NCBI RefSeq assembly: GCF_013283875.1
Contig: NZ_CP054139.1
Coordinates: 1,922,001-1,986,000, forward strand
Direction: 5' to 3'
DNA: 64,000 nt
Source: Mucilaginibacter mali
GTDB taxonomy: Bacteria; Bacteroidota; Bacteroidia; Sphingobacteriales; Sphingobacteriaceae
In this document: in pieces, positions 53,455 to 63,339 of the stretch
Numbering within the stretch: the first letter of the stretch is position 1
How the letters are laid out: each line of letters begins with the position of its first letter
Notes under the pieces: model-generated
What the model saw: only the letters and a program-made list of their open reading frames with translations
Database searches by the model: none
What the model was told of the DNA's origin: nothing
Translations under genes and position numbers: made by a program

Positions 53455-56148
53455 ATGAAAAAACAAATCTTTAGATTATTACTGATTATTGCATTGCCCG
53501 CATTGTATAACCATGTTTTGGCGCAAGGCAATAGCGCGTCTGCAAAATTTCAGGCGCCGGCAACTCCGCGTGCCACCTATAACTTTAATCCCGGCTGGCG
53601 CTTTGTTTTTGGCGATGTTGCCGGTGCCGAACAACCCGGTTTTGATGATGCCGCCTGGACTGCCGTAAGCCTTCCCCATACCTGGAATGAGACTGATAGC
53701 TACCGTGCCTACATTAGCCACGGTGGTGGCGACCAGAGCGAGAAAATGCTGGGCGCGGGCTGGTATCGTAAGCACTTTAAACTACCAGCCAGCGCCGATG
53801 GACAAAAAGTATTCCTGCAATTTGATGGGATGCGCCAGGCAGGTAAATTCTTTCTGAATGGCAAACAAGTTGGTTTATATGAGAATGGGGTTACCGCTTA
53901 TGGTCTGGATATTACTTCATCGGTGAAATTTGGTGGTCAGGATAACGTGATAGCCGTTAAGGTAGATAACAGCCCGGGTTATAAGGAAGAATCGACCGGT
54001 ACCGCTTTCCAATGGAACTCTAAAGATTTTAACCCCAATTTTGGCGGGTTAAATCGCGATGCTTCGCTGATCATCACCGGAAAAATATATCAGACCCTGC
54101 CACTATTTATGGGCTTAAAAACTACCGGCATATATGTTTATCCCGAAGATATCGACCTGAAAAAGAAAACAGCTACCATTAAGGTAGAAGCTGAAGTATC
54201 TAATGAGGTTGCCGGCGATTATGCATCGATAACCTTATCGGCCGTAGTGGTGGATAATGAAGGTAATATCAAAGCTAAACTTGAAGGCAATACGTCTGAC
54301 CTGGTTGCCGGCCAAAAAGAAGTATTTACCGCTGAAGGAACTTTAGCCGATGCCCGTTTTTGGGATGTGAAAGATCCCTATCTGTATCATGTATACTCGA
54401 TGCTTACCGTAAACGGAAAAGTGGTTGACGTTTGCGATACCAAAACCGGTTTCCGTAAGGTTGAGTTTAAAGGCGGTGTTGGGACAGGCGGTGTTTGGCT
54501 AAACGGCCGCTTTGTTTGGCTAACCGGTTTCGCGCAGCGATCGGCAAACGACTGGGCGGGCTTAGGTGGTGGCTATCCAGACTGGATGCACGATTATACC
54601 ATGTCGATGATCCGCGAAAGCAACTCTAATTATTTGCGCTGGATGCACGTATCGCCGCAACCGGCCGATGTTTCTGCCTGCGACAGATTTGGCGTAATTG
54701 AGGTTTGCCCGGCAGGCGATAAGGAACGCATGGTTACCGGCCGCCAATGGGACCAGCGCGCGGAAGTAATGCGCGCCTCGATGATATTTTACCGCAACAG
54801 CCCAAGTATACTTTTTTGGGAAGCAGGGAATACCATCGTAACACCCGAACAAATGAACCAGATGGTAGCCCTGCGCAAAGAACTTGACCCGCATGGAGGC
54901 CGCGTAATGGGAACACGCGATAACGATTTGGCCGAAGCCAATAAAGCACTGACTCCCATGTCTGAGTATTACGGTGTGATGATAGGGCAGGCCCCGCAAA
55001 CTGATAGGGTTTCGGGCGATGATATCTTCCGTGGCTATAGTATCTCGCGACGCGATAAAGCTCCGCTGATCGAGACCGAGGATTTCAGGGACGAGGCCGG
55101 TCGTAATGTATGGGACGATTATACCCCGCCGCATTTCGGCTTCAAACCAAAATTGGGTACTGGTTCGGATGGCCGTGCGGTAGATACCTGGCACTGGAAT
55201 TCGGAGACATTTGCTTTGGCTGGTGCAACACGTTACAACAGTTATGTAACCAATATGATCAGCAATACCGATCCGGCGCATTCTAAATGGGCGGCTTATT
55301 GTTCGATATACTTTTCCGATTCGGATGCCGACGGTCGCCAGCAGGGTAGTTACGTACTGCGGGTAAGCGGTAAGGTTGATGGCGTACGTTTACCTAAACC
55401 CATGTATTATGTAACCCGGGTTATGCAGAATGAGCAGCCAGATCTGCATATCATTGGCCACTGGAATTATCCGGCAGGTACTAAAAAAGCGATGTACGTA
55501 GCCGCTACGCATTGCGATAAGGTTGAATTGTTTGTAAACGGCAAATCGGTAGGTGTTCAAACCAAACCTACCGTATTTAAGGATACTATTAAAAAAGGCG
55601 ATGCCCCTGTAATGGAGCGCCCAAGCGATGATAATACCGGTTGCATTTACGCTTTCCCTAATGTGGTGTTTGCGCCCGGCGCCATTAAAGCTGTTGCTAC
55701 AAAAGGGGGGAAAGTAGTAGCTCAGCAGGAAATCCAAACCGCTGGCGAAGCTAAGGCAATAAAGCTTACCCTGCATACAGGCCCGCAAGGCTTGGTGGCT
55801 GATGGCAGCGATGTAGCCCTTATTGATTTTGAGGTGGTTGATGCCAAAGGCCGTCGCGTACCTACCGATGAAGCAAAGGTTGATTTTGCCGTGAACGGCC
55901 CTGTTGTATGGCGTGGTGGTTTTAACGCGGCCAAACTGAACACCACCAATAACCTGTACCTGGATACCGAGTGCGGCATTAACCGTGTAGCTATCCGTTC
56001 AACAGAAAAAGCAGGCACCATCACTATAACAGCCAGCCGCCCGGGTTTAACCAGCGCGACTTTAAAAGTTGACAGCAAGGCGGTGGATATCAAAGGTGGT
56101 ATTACTGGCAGCATGCCGCAACAAATGGCAGGTGTAGCGGCTAAATAA
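53455..56148 (+). CDS. GH2-family glycosidase with unusual acid/base site
   Basis: An 897-residue exported enzyme. It has the GH2 sugar-binding jelly roll (~45-205, WRFVFGDVAGAEQ...LPHTWNETD), an immunoglobulin-like domain (~210-330), a TIM barrel (~335-640) and C-terminal beta domains (~690-880, including a VELFVNGKSVG strand). The usual acid/base block GNE reads WEAGNT here, with Thr460 at the expected Glu; Glu456 lies two residues before the Gly-Asn. The nucleophile region reads LIETEDF (Glu540/Glu542). Family activities include beta-galactosidase and beta-glucuronidase; specificity is open. Confidence 0.8.
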   Translation: MKKQIFRLLLIIALPALYNHVLAQGNSASAKFQAPATPRATYNFNPGWRFVFGDVAGAEQPGFDDAAWTAVSLPHTWNETDSYRAYISHGGGDQSEKMLGAGWYRKHFKLPASADGQKVFLQFDGMRQAGKFFLNGKQVGLYENGVTAYGLDITSSVKFGGQDNVIAVKVDNSPGYKEESTGTAFQWNSKDFNPNFGGLNRDASLIITGKIYQTLPLFMGLKTTGIYVYPEDIDLKKKTATIKVEAEVSNEVAGDYASITLSAVVVDNEGNIKAKLEGNTSDLVAGQKEVFTAEGTLADARFWDVKDPYLYHVYSMLTVNGKVVDVCDTKTGFRKVEFKGGVGTGGVWLNGRFVWLTGFAQRSANDWAGLGGGYPDWMHDYTMSMIRESNSNYLRWMHVSPQPADVSACDRFGVIEVCPAGDKERMVTGRQWDQRAEVMRASMIFYRNSPSILFWEAGNTIVTPEQMNQMVALRKELDPHGGRVMGTRDNDLAEANKALTPMSEYYGVMIGQAPQTDRVSGDDIFRGYSISRRDKAPLIETEDFRDEAGRNVWDDYTPPHFGFKPKLGTGSDGRAVDTWHWNSETFALAGATRYNSYVTNMISNTDPAHSKWAAYCSIYFSDSDADGRQQGSYVLRVSGKVDGVRLPKPMYYVTRVMQNEQPDLHIIGHWNYPAGTKKAMYVAATHCDKVELFVNGKSVGVQTKPTVFKDTIKKGDAPVMERPSDDNTGCIYAFPNVVFAPGAIKAVATKGGKVVAQQEIQTAGEAKAIKLTLHTGPQGLVADGSDVALIDFEVVDAKGRRVPTDEAKVDFAVNGPVVWRGGFNAAKLNTTNNLYLDTECGINRVAIRSTEKAGTITITASRPGLTSATLKVDSKAVDIKGGITGSMPQQMAGVAAK

Positions 56149-56216
56149 TTAATATAGGGGGTTTCCTGTATAACATCGGCGGGGATACCAAACCCGCAAT
56201 GATCCTTAAACCTAAA

Positions 56217-56250
56217 GGAGCCTTTCAGTCTATCGAAAGGCTCCATTTTA
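56217..56250 (+). terminator. Terminator after GH2
   Basis: GGAGCCTTTC (56217-56226) and GAAAGGCTCC (56235-56244) pair perfectly, followed by ATTTTAT. It separates GH2 from the PL11 genes and shows that the longer frame from 56199 is not the PL11 start. Confidence 0.75.
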
Positions 56251-56300
56251 TACCATATTGTAAACCTAAATTAAACGCCTGGTGGCGTAACGGAAAACTT

Positions 56301-58256
56301 ATGAGAAAACTTTACAATTTCAGATCAGCAGGGTTAAGGCACTTAACCACATGTTTATCAATTGCCTGTTGTGCTACTTTTGCATATGCACAAGGCCCCG
56401 GCCCATCTATACTTAACCTGCCTGCCAAAAAGGTAACCAAAGTAACGCAGCCACGACAGATGGAAAACCTTGGCCGCGGGATGATAGCTATACACAAAGG
56501 CGCCGACTCGGTTTACGTAGGTTGGCGTATGTTGGGTACCGAGCCGCAAAGCATCGCGTTTAACCTGTACAGGCAAACCGGTAGTGCCGCCCCTGTAAAG
56601 CTGAACAAACAGCCTATTACGGAAAGTACTAATTATGTTGATACCAGGGTTGATATCAGTAAAACCAATTCCTATTTCGTAAAAGTAGTTACAGCAGGTA
56701 AGGAGGGCGCGGCATGCAAACCATTTATATTGGCTGCCAATGCCCCGGTGCAGCAATACATCAATATCCCGTTGAAAACGCCGCCGGGTTATACACCCAA
56801 CGATGTATCGGTGGGCGATCTGGACGGCGATGGCGAATACGAGATCATCCTCCATCAAACTGGCCGTGGGCGGGATACTCCATCGCCGGGCTTGACGGAC
56901 GCGCCGATATTCCAGGCTTATAAAATGGATGGCACCATGTTATGGCAAATTAATCTTGGCGAAAACATCCACGAAGGTGCGCATTATACGCAATTCATCG
57001 TTTTTGATTTGGATGGCGATGGCATAGCCGAATTTGCGTGTAAAACTGCCGATGGCACCATTGACGGAAAAGGCAAGGTAATTGGCGATAGCACCAAGCA
57101 CTGGCGCCGTACCAATGTAGACCCACGAAATACCTTTTACGGAAAGATTCTTGATGGGCCTGAGTACTTTACCATCTTCAGCGGCCGTACCGGCGAGGCT
57201 TTGGCCACTACCGATTATATCCCGAACCGCTATCCAACAGCAGGTTGGAGCGGACATGGCGGCAACGGCGGCAGCGATAATACCGGCAATCGTGTAGACC
57301 GATTTAACGCCTGCGTAGCTTACCTGGATGGTGTGCACCCCAGTGTGGTAATGTGCCGTGGCTATTATGGCCGTTCGGTATTAGCTGCCTGGGATTGGCG
57401 CGGCGGCAAACTCACCTCGCGCTGGGTGTTCGATAGCAAAGATGGGGAAAATCCATACTCGGGCCAGGGCTATCATACGGTTAGCGTGGCCGATGTGGAT
57501 GGCGATGGTAAGGACGAGATCGTTTACGGGTCGATGGTGGTAGATGATGACGGAAAAGGCTTGTTTACAACCGGCTATCGCCACGGCGACGCGCTGCACG
57601 TATCCGATCTGGATGTTGAACGGCCAGGACTGGAGGTTTTCGGTATTCACGAAATTGAGGACAATACCAAAGGCCCCGGCGCTACGGTTTATGATGCGCA
57701 AACCGGTGAAACACTGTATAAAGGCAACATGGATAAAGACCTTGGCCGTGGCGTAGCCGAGAATATCGACACTACCCGCGTAGGGGCGCAGATGTGGTGG
57801 AACGGTTCGGACCTGATGGATATCCATGGTAATCGCATAGGGCCTGCCCCCGGATCGGTAAACTTTGTTTGCTGGTGGGACGGAGACCTGACGCGCGAAT
57901 TGCTGGATGGTAACCACATTGATAAATATGGAAAAGGACGCATCTTTACCGCCACCGGTGCCGTATCTAACAATGGTTCAAAATCAACCCCGGCCTTAAG
58001 TGCCGACTTGTTTGGCGACTGGCGCGAAGAGGTGATATTACGCAGTGCCGATAACCAAAGCCTGCGCATTTATACCACCACCATCCCAACCAAGCATAAG
58101 ATATACACGCTGATGCACGACCCGCAATACCGTGACGCCATTGCCTGGCAAAACTCGGGCTATAACCAGCCGCCGCATGTGGGTTTTTATTTGGGTTATG
58201 GTATGAAAGCTTTGCCTAAACCTAATATCGTTTTGGTTCAACCGGTTAAAAAATAA
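56301..58256 (+). CDS. PL11 rhamnogalacturonan lyase 1
   Basis: A 651-residue exported lyase from the ATG at 56301 (MRKLYNF, signal ending ATFAYAQ). An N-terminal fibronectin-like domain (~50-135) precedes an eight-bladed propeller with repeated Ca-binding DxDGDG loops: DLDGDGEYEIILHQ, DLDGDGIAEFACKTADGT and DVDGDGKDEIVYGS. It ends GYNQPPHVGFYLGYG, as in Bacillus YesW/YesX-type PL11 enzymes. It cleaves the RG-I backbone by beta-elimination. Confidence 0.92.
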   Translation: MRKLYNFRSAGLRHLTTCLSIACCATFAYAQGPGPSILNLPAKKVTKVTQPRQMENLGRGMIAIHKGADSVYVGWRMLGTEPQSIAFNLYRQTGSAAPVKLNKQPITESTNYVDTRVDISKTNSYFVKVVTAGKEGAACKPFILAANAPVQQYINIPLKTPPGYTPNDVSVGDLDGDGEYEIILHQTGRGRDTPSPGLTDAPIFQAYKMDGTMLWQINLGENIHEGAHYTQFIVFDLDGDGIAEFACKTADGTIDGKGKVIGDSTKHWRRTNVDPRNTFYGKILDGPEYFTIFSGRTGEALATTDYIPNRYPTAGWSGHGGNGGSDNTGNRVDRFNACVAYLDGVHPSVVMCRGYYGRSVLAAWDWRGGKLTSRWVFDSKDGENPYSGQGYHTVSVADVDGDGKDEIVYGSMVVDDDGKGLFTTGYRHGDALHVSDLDVERPGLEVFGIHEIEDNTKGPGATVYDAQTGETLYKGNMDKDLGRGVAENIDTTRVGAQMWWNGSDLMDIHGNRIGPAPGSVNFVCWWDGDLTRELLDGNHIDKYGKGRIFTATGAVSNNGSKSTPALSADLFGDWREEVILRSADNQSLRIYTTTIPTKHKIYTLMHDPQYRDAIAWQNSGYNQPPHVGFYLGYGMKALPKPNIVLVQPVKK

Positions 58257-58274
58257 ACCCTTTAAAATACAGGT

Positions 58275-60185
58275 ATGAAGCTATTGTTTAATTTGATGAT
58301 CCGCGCAGGGATACTGATGATCATCCCCATAAGCCTTTTTGCCCAGCGCCAAATGGAATATTTAGGCAGGGGAGTAGTAGCTATACATCAGCCCGGCGAT
58401 AGCGTTTTTATAAGCTGGCGTGTACTCGGCACCGATCCGGATGATATGGCTTTTAACCTGTATCGCAAAACAGGTAACGCAAGCCCGGTAAAACTGAACA
58501 AATCGCCGATTACGGGGGCTACCATATTCTCGGATGTTAAGATAGATTTCACCCAGGCCAATGCTTACTTTGTAAAACCCGTACTTAAAGGAAAAGAACA
58601 ACAGCAAAGTGAGGCTTTTACACTTGCGGCTAATTCGCCTGTGCAGCCCTACTTATCGGTACCATTACAAACGCCGGCCGGGTATACGCCCAATGATATA
58701 TCGGTAGCCGATCTGGATGGCGACGGCGAATACGAGATCATCTTGCATCAAACCGGTAAAGCGCACGATAATTCGCAGGCTGGTTATACCGATAAGCCGA
58801 TACTACAGGCTTACAAGTTAGATGGGACGCTTATGTGGACTATCAACCTTGGCATTAACATCCGCGAGGGCGCGCACTACACCCAGTTTATGGTGTACGA
58901 TTTTGACGGCGACGGCCGTGCTGAACTGGCCTGCAAAACCGCCGATGGTACTGTAGATGGCGTAGGTAAAGTAATTGGCGACAGTACTAAGGATTGGCGC
59001 AACAGCCAGGGGTATATCCTTTCCGGCCCGGAATACCTGACCATGTTTAACGGTATGACCGGCGCTGCAATGAACACCATCGATTTTATCCCGGCCCGTT
59101 ATCCTGACAACCTGAATCCGACAACACAACAACTGAAGGATATGTGGGGCGATGGCTACGGTAACCGTATGGATCGGTTTTTAGGGGCGGTGGCCTACCT
59201 CGATGGCGTGCACCCCAGCCTGATCATGAGCCGAGGCTGCTATACCCGCACCTTCGTTACCGCATACGATTGGAAAGGCGGTAAGTTGGTTAAGCGATGG
59301 GCCTTTGATAGTAAAGACCGCTCGAACCCGTACTCGGGACAGGGTAATCATAATCTGAGTATTGCCGATGTGGACGGCGATGGCAAGGACGAGATCATTT
59401 ATGGCGCTATGACGCTGGATGATAACGGCGAAGGCTTATACTCCACCCGCATTGGCCATGCCGATGCGCTGCACGTCGGCGATCTTGATCCCGACCGGCC
59501 TGGGCTGGAAGTGTTTGATACACAGGAGCGATTCTCGGACGCCGGCGCAAACTTCCGTGATGCCCGTACAGGCGAGGTGCTTTGGAAAAAGGCATCGGTA
59601 AAGGCTGGTGGCGATGGCGAAGGGCCGGGTAGGGCTTTGGCCTTAAATGTCGATCCAAGATATCGTGGTTCGGAATGTTGGGTGGCAGGCGCCGGTTTAA
59701 CAGGGATGTGGGATGCCAAAGGCAATAAGATATCGGAAAAGAACCCATCGGTAAACTTCGGCATATTTTGGGATGGCGATTTGCAAAGCGAATTGCTGAA
59801 CGGAACCAGCATCGATAAATGGGATTACATGAACGAGCGGATGGTGAATATCGTCAACGCCCGCCAGTACAATTGCTTATCCAACAACGGCACCAAATCT
59901 ACACCATGTTTATCGGCAGATATTTTAGGCGACTGGCGCGAGGAAGCCATTTATCGCACAGCTGATGGTAAGGAGTTACGCATCTTCACAACCACTATAC
60001 CCACCACGCACAAGCTATACACCTTTATGCACGATCCGCAATATCGCTTAAGTATTGCCTGGCAAAATGTGGCCTACAACCAGCCACCGCATACCGGTTT
60101 TTATATGGGCGATGATATGCAGCCGCCACCTAAGCCCAATATTACGCTGATCAAGTATAAGGGTAAGCAGTCAGCTAAAAAGTAA
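58275..60185 (+). CDS. PL11 rhamnogalacturonan lyase 2
   Basis: A 636-residue paralogue of the previous gene, 18 bases downstream, with signal AGILMIIPISLFAQ. It has the same order of domains and calcium loops (DLDGDGEYEIILHQ, DFDGDGRAELACKTADGT, DVDGDGKDEIIYGA) and ends YNQPPHTGFYMGDD. A 15-20-residue insertion (NLNPTTQQLKDMWGDGYGNR) near 290 and the block RMVNIVNARQYNCLSNNG near 530 differ, so one copy may be endo- and the other exo-acting, as in YesW/YesX. That split is an inference. Confidence 0.92.
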   Translation: MKLLFNLMIRAGILMIIPISLFAQRQMEYLGRGVVAIHQPGDSVFISWRVLGTDPDDMAFNLYRKTGNASPVKLNKSPITGATIFSDVKIDFTQANAYFVKPVLKGKEQQQSEAFTLAANSPVQPYLSVPLQTPAGYTPNDISVADLDGDGEYEIILHQTGKAHDNSQAGYTDKPILQAYKLDGTLMWTINLGINIREGAHYTQFMVYDFDGDGRAELACKTADGTVDGVGKVIGDSTKDWRNSQGYILSGPEYLTMFNGMTGAAMNTIDFIPARYPDNLNPTTQQLKDMWGDGYGNRMDRFLGAVAYLDGVHPSLIMSRGCYTRTFVTAYDWKGGKLVKRWAFDSKDRSNPYSGQGNHNLSIADVDGDGKDEIIYGAMTLDDNGEGLYSTRIGHADALHVGDLDPDRPGLEVFDTQERFSDAGANFRDARTGEVLWKKASVKAGGDGEGPGRALALNVDPRYRGSECWVAGAGLTGMWDAKGNKISEKNPSVNFGIFWDGDLQSELLNGTSIDKWDYMNERMVNIVNARQYNCLSNNGTKSTPCLSADILGDWREEAIYRTADGKELRIFTTTIPTTHKLYTFMHDPQYRLSIAWQNVAYNQPPHTGFYMGDDMQPPPKPNITLIKYKGKQSAKK

Positions 60186-60209
60186 CGGGTATTATTTAAC
60201 CAATATAAA

Positions 60210-61292
60210 ATGAACAGGTATTTTATAACAGGCATCGCAATAGCGCTGTCGGGCATAGCTTATATAACTAACGCGCAAACTACGCCGCCCGCAAGCCCAC
60301 CCGCAAATCAGCAAGCCCAGCGGGGCCCCAGGCCCGATTTGAATATCAGCAATAATGGCCTGAACGGCAGTTTGGGCGTACACGACCCGGTGATGATAAA
60401 GGCAGGCGGCACTTATTACGTACTGACCACCGGCATGAATATGAAATCATCCACAGACATGATCAACTGGCAGAATGCAGGCAGCGTGTTTGGAAGGGAC
60501 GCGAAGTTTAGCTGGTGGAATAATGACATCCCCGATAAGGTTGGCCTGTGGGCGCCTGATATTCATTACGCCAATGGTAAATATCATCTGTACTATTCGG
60601 TTTCGGCCTGGATGAACTTTAACTCGAGTGTGGGTTATGCTACCAATGTAACTTTAGATCGTAACAGCCCCGATTACAAATGGGTGGATGAGGGCAAAGT
60701 GATCGATTTCAGGAACGGCGGCGAGAATGTGAACGTGATCGACCCGAACTTCTTCCAGGATAGCGATGGTAAGCAATATTTGCTGTACGGATCTTACAAA
60801 GGTGGGTTGCGCTTAGTCGAGCTTGATCCTAAAACCGGTAAACCATTCGGCGATAAGCCCGAGCTTACTACCATCACCACCAGCCTTGGCGAAGGCAGTT
60901 TTATTATTAAAGGGCCTGAGTATTACTACGTCTTCGCATCGCGCGGAAAATGTTGCGCAGGATTGGAAAGTACCTATCAAATCGTTGTTGGCCGCGCTAA
61001 AACTGTGAAAGGGCCGTACCTTACTAAAGAGGGTAATGCATGGACCGACAACAAATACACTGTGTTTTTAGCCGGCAATTACGACGAACCTGGCCGTGGA
61101 CATAATGGTTTCTTCGCGCAGGGCGATACAACTTATATTGTTTACCATGCCTATACCCGCGCATTCAACGGGCAATCGTTACTGAATATTAAACCGCTTT
61201 ATATGGATAAGGACGGCTGGCCAAGTTTAGACCCGAGCGATAAGCTGTTTAAAATGCCGGCTTACGAGAAGAAGTTGTTTGTAGGGAAATAG
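60210..61292 (+). CDS. GH43 arabinanase-type enzyme 2
   Basis: A 360-residue exported five-bladed propeller. The triad is LGVHDPVMIK (Asp ~55), NVIDPNFFQDSDG (Asp ~175) and GEGSFIIKGPEYYYV (Glu ~230). A Pro/Gln-rich linker follows the signal peptide. A CCAG segment near 250 parallels the CCKG of the GH43 at 36031-37080, so the two are close relatives. Last gene of the PL11-PL11-GH43 operon. Probably acts on arabinan side chains. Confidence 0.85.
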   Translation: MNRYFITGIAIALSGIAYITNAQTTPPASPPANQQAQRGPRPDLNISNNGLNGSLGVHDPVMIKAGGTYYVLTTGMNMKSSTDMINWQNAGSVFGRDAKFSWWNNDIPDKVGLWAPDIHYANGKYHLYYSVSAWMNFNSSVGYATNVTLDRNSPDYKWVDEGKVIDFRNGGENVNVIDPNFFQDSDGKQYLLYGSYKGGLRLVELDPKTGKPFGDKPELTTITTSLGEGSFIIKGPEYYYVFASRGKCCAGLESTYQIVVGRAKTVKGPYLTKEGNAWTDNKYTVFLAGNYDEPGRGHNGFFAQGDTTYIVYHAYTRAFNGQSLLNIKPLYMDKDGWPSLDPSDKLFKMPAYEKKLFVGK

Positions 61293-61303
61293 GTTGTAGA
61301 AAC

Positions 61304-61420
61304 TTGTTATTGCGAGCAATAGCGCGGCATCCCATAGGACATTCATCGTGGACCTGCCAATGAGATTGCCACGTCGCGCTTTCGCTCATTTCCTCCCGCC
61401 GCTCCTCGCAGCAATGACAA
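61304..61420. repeat. TTGTCATTGCGAG-type palindromic repeat
   Basis: Outer ends TTGTTATTGCGAGCAATAGCG and, in complement, TTGTCATTGCTGCGAGGAGCGG pair imperfectly across ~117 bases. This is a widespread dispersed repeat type. It lies between convergent genes and may also terminate transcription. Confidence 0.55.
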
Positions 61421-61430
61421 TTGTAGAGGT

Positions 61431-62258
61431 CTAATACTTCTTCATCACCCCAACTAACATCTTCGCGATAACTGAAAGCCCTTTATCCGACGGATGTAAA
61501 CCATCGTAGGTCATATCAATGGCATCTATAGGGTAGGGGTACTCATCCGCTACCGGATCGAAAGGAACGGTGGTATATTCGGGATAGGTAAAGTTTTTGT
61601 ACTGCCCGGTCTTAGGATCTTTCAATCGCTTATATTTTACAACATTAGCGGGGGTAATGCCGCTTTTGTAATAAAGGTCTACCAGTTCAAAGTTCTCCAA
61701 TTGGGCAATGTTTTTAACCGCGTCGGCAAATTCAGATAGCTGATGCCCGTTCTTCTCTTTGTACGATCCGTAGGCGTTGTTCTTAAAGTTTTTTACGTAA
61801 ACAAAATCCCCGCGTTGCATAGGCGTGATGAGGATGATCTTTGCTTCGCTGTTCTGGCTGCGGATCTTATTGATGACGGTTCGGTACGCGCCGTACATGG
61901 TTTTATTGCCGGTGCTGTTCTTGTAATCATCCAGGGTGCCTAAGGTATTGCTGCCCCACCAATCGTTAGTACCTAAATAAACGGTGTAAATGTCAGCCTT
62001 CATCACATTTAAACCCTCAATAGCGGCAGCCATGCGGGCGGTAGTCCAGCCGTTATGGCCGTAGTTAATATAATGGATGTTGGGTAACTCTTCACACACG
62101 CGTGCCATATAACCAAGCGTGGTGCGGTTATTGGCTTCTTCTGGATGCCCGTCCAGGTAGGTGATGGAATCGCCAATGGCGGCCCAGCTCAGCTCTTTTT
62201 TTGGAGCGCATGAGGTGCAAACAAACAGGAAAACTATCAGTAGTATCGATCTTTTCAT
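61431..62258 (-). CDS. SGNH/GDSL esterase lipoprotein
   Basis: A 275-residue protein from the ATG at 62258; a lipobox-like CTSC places Cys17. SGNH blocks: AAIGDSITYLDG (catalytic Ser31), GHNGWTTARM (block II Gly), YLGTNDWWGS (Asn, ~97) and DMTYDGLHPSDKG (Asp/His, ~250). These are esterases; in a pectin locus an acetylesterase on RG-I is the likeliest role. Cotranscribed behind the GH43-like gene, 35 bases apart. Confidence 0.8.
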   Translation of the reverse strand: MKRSILLIVFLFVCTSCAPKKELSWAAIGDSITYLDGHPEEANNRTTLGYMARVCEELPNIHYINYGHNGWTTARMAAAIEGLNVMKADIYTVYLGTNDWWGSNTLGTLDDYKNSTGNKTMYGAYRTVINKIRSQNSEAKIILITPMQRGDFVYVKNFKNNAYGSYKEKNGHQLSEFADAVKNIAQLENFELVDLYYKSGITPANVVKYKRLKDPKTGQYKNFTYPEYTTVPFDPVADEYPYPIDAIDMTYDGLHPSDKGLSVIAKMLVGVMKKY

Positions 62259-62293
62259 TATCAGCAGATATTGGTTCACCTAAAATAATAATA

Positions 62294-63268
62294 TTACTTC
62301 GGCTGTGTCAAATTTATCTCTGTTGGTGCATCTCTGTCGCAACTAAGGGTACCATCAGCATTATACTTCAATTCGGTTACCTGTATCCAGCTACGCTTCC
62401 TGACTTCGACAAAGTAAAACAGGTAAGCCCTGTCGTTACTGATCACCACATCGGCGTGGTCGCCTTTGGCGTTGTCCTCCTTGCCTGTACCTGGTTTTTC
62501 CACAAGTCGTGCTTCCTGCCGCTTCCAGTTTAGCCAGTCGTCGCTACTGTATACACCCAGCCCTTTCCAGTTATCAACTATCAGCCAGTTATGTCCTTTC
62601 CAGCTAAAGGCTATAGGGCCTTCGCCGGCCATATCATGCACGGCCTGTCCTTTATCCGTCCAGTTGTACAGATCTTTGCTATCGGCATAATAAATGGATT
62701 TACCGGCCTTTTCATTGTTGTAAAACATGCGCCAGGTGCCGTCGGGCAATTTGACCACGTATGGGTCTATTACCTTTTCGTTCACCAGTTTTAAAACTGC
62801 TTCATACTTCCAGTTGCGCAAATCCTTACTGGTTAAGTGTACAATTACGCGGGGATGGTTCCAGTCGGTAAATGTTCCCGGCACATAGGTGAGGTACATA
62901 TGGTATAAGCCCTTATTTTCTATCAGCGCGGGGGCCCAATGGGTAAAACCCGAATCGGGCCGGTAATTGATATTTGCAGTATCTACATATTTCCAGTGCG
63001 CGCCATCAGCCGATTCGGCGATGCCTATACGCGTGCCATGTACCCAGGTAACCCCTTTGGCGTTCTCATCCGTCGCGCGGCGATTGGTGTAGAGCATCCA
63101 CCACTTTTTCGCTTTCTTATTCCAGATAATGGCCGGATCGGCTGCACCATCATAAACGGGATCGTGAAATAAAGGCTTATCGGCAATATGATTACTTTGC
63201 GCAAAGGTGTGTTTAATTGCTGCTAAATTTAAAACAAGCGCAATCATTAATAAAAACCTGGGTTTCAT
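62294..63268 (-). CDS. GH43/GH117-like five-bladed propeller glycosidase
   Basis: A 324-residue exported protein. After the signal, LFHDPVYDGAADPAIIWN has the first acidic residue, then VIDPYVVKLPDG (second Asp, ~175) and GEGPIAFSWKGH (Glu, ~220), with a late DNAKGDHADVVI. The blade spacing fits clan GH-F (GH43) and relatives such as GH117. Promoter operator lies directly upstream, and the esterase gene follows. Substrate unclear; arabinose, galactose or anhydro-sugar linkages are possible. Confidence 0.65.
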   Translation of the reverse strand: MKPRFLLMIALVLNLAAIKHTFAQSNHIADKPLFHDPVYDGAADPAIIWNKKAKKWWMLYTNRRATDENAKGVTWVHGTRIGIAESADGAHWKYVDTANINYRPDSGFTHWAPALIENKGLYHMYLTYVPGTFTDWNHPRVIVHLTSKDLRNWKYEAVLKLVNEKVIDPYVVKLPDGTWRMFYNNEKAGKSIYYADSKDLYNWTDKGQAVHDMAGEGPIAFSWKGHNWLIVDNWKGLGVYSSDDWLNWKRQEARLVEKPGTGKEDNAKGDHADVVISNDRAYLFYFVEVRKRSWIQVTELKYNADGTLSCDRDAPTEINLTQPK

Positions 63269-63339
63269 AATTTTTTGGGTTCGCTGATATGAACAGATAA
63301 ATAAAAATAAACGTATGTTTGACGGTTATAATGGTATAA

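Noticed and set aside
54562..55281. 239-codon minus-strand ORF opposite GH2
   Set aside because: Antisense shadow of the strongly supported GH2 frame; low-complexity, no family features.
56199..56300. N-terminal extension of PL11 lyase 1
   Set aside because: The extension would be translated through a perfect terminator hairpin, and the signal peptide begins at 56301.
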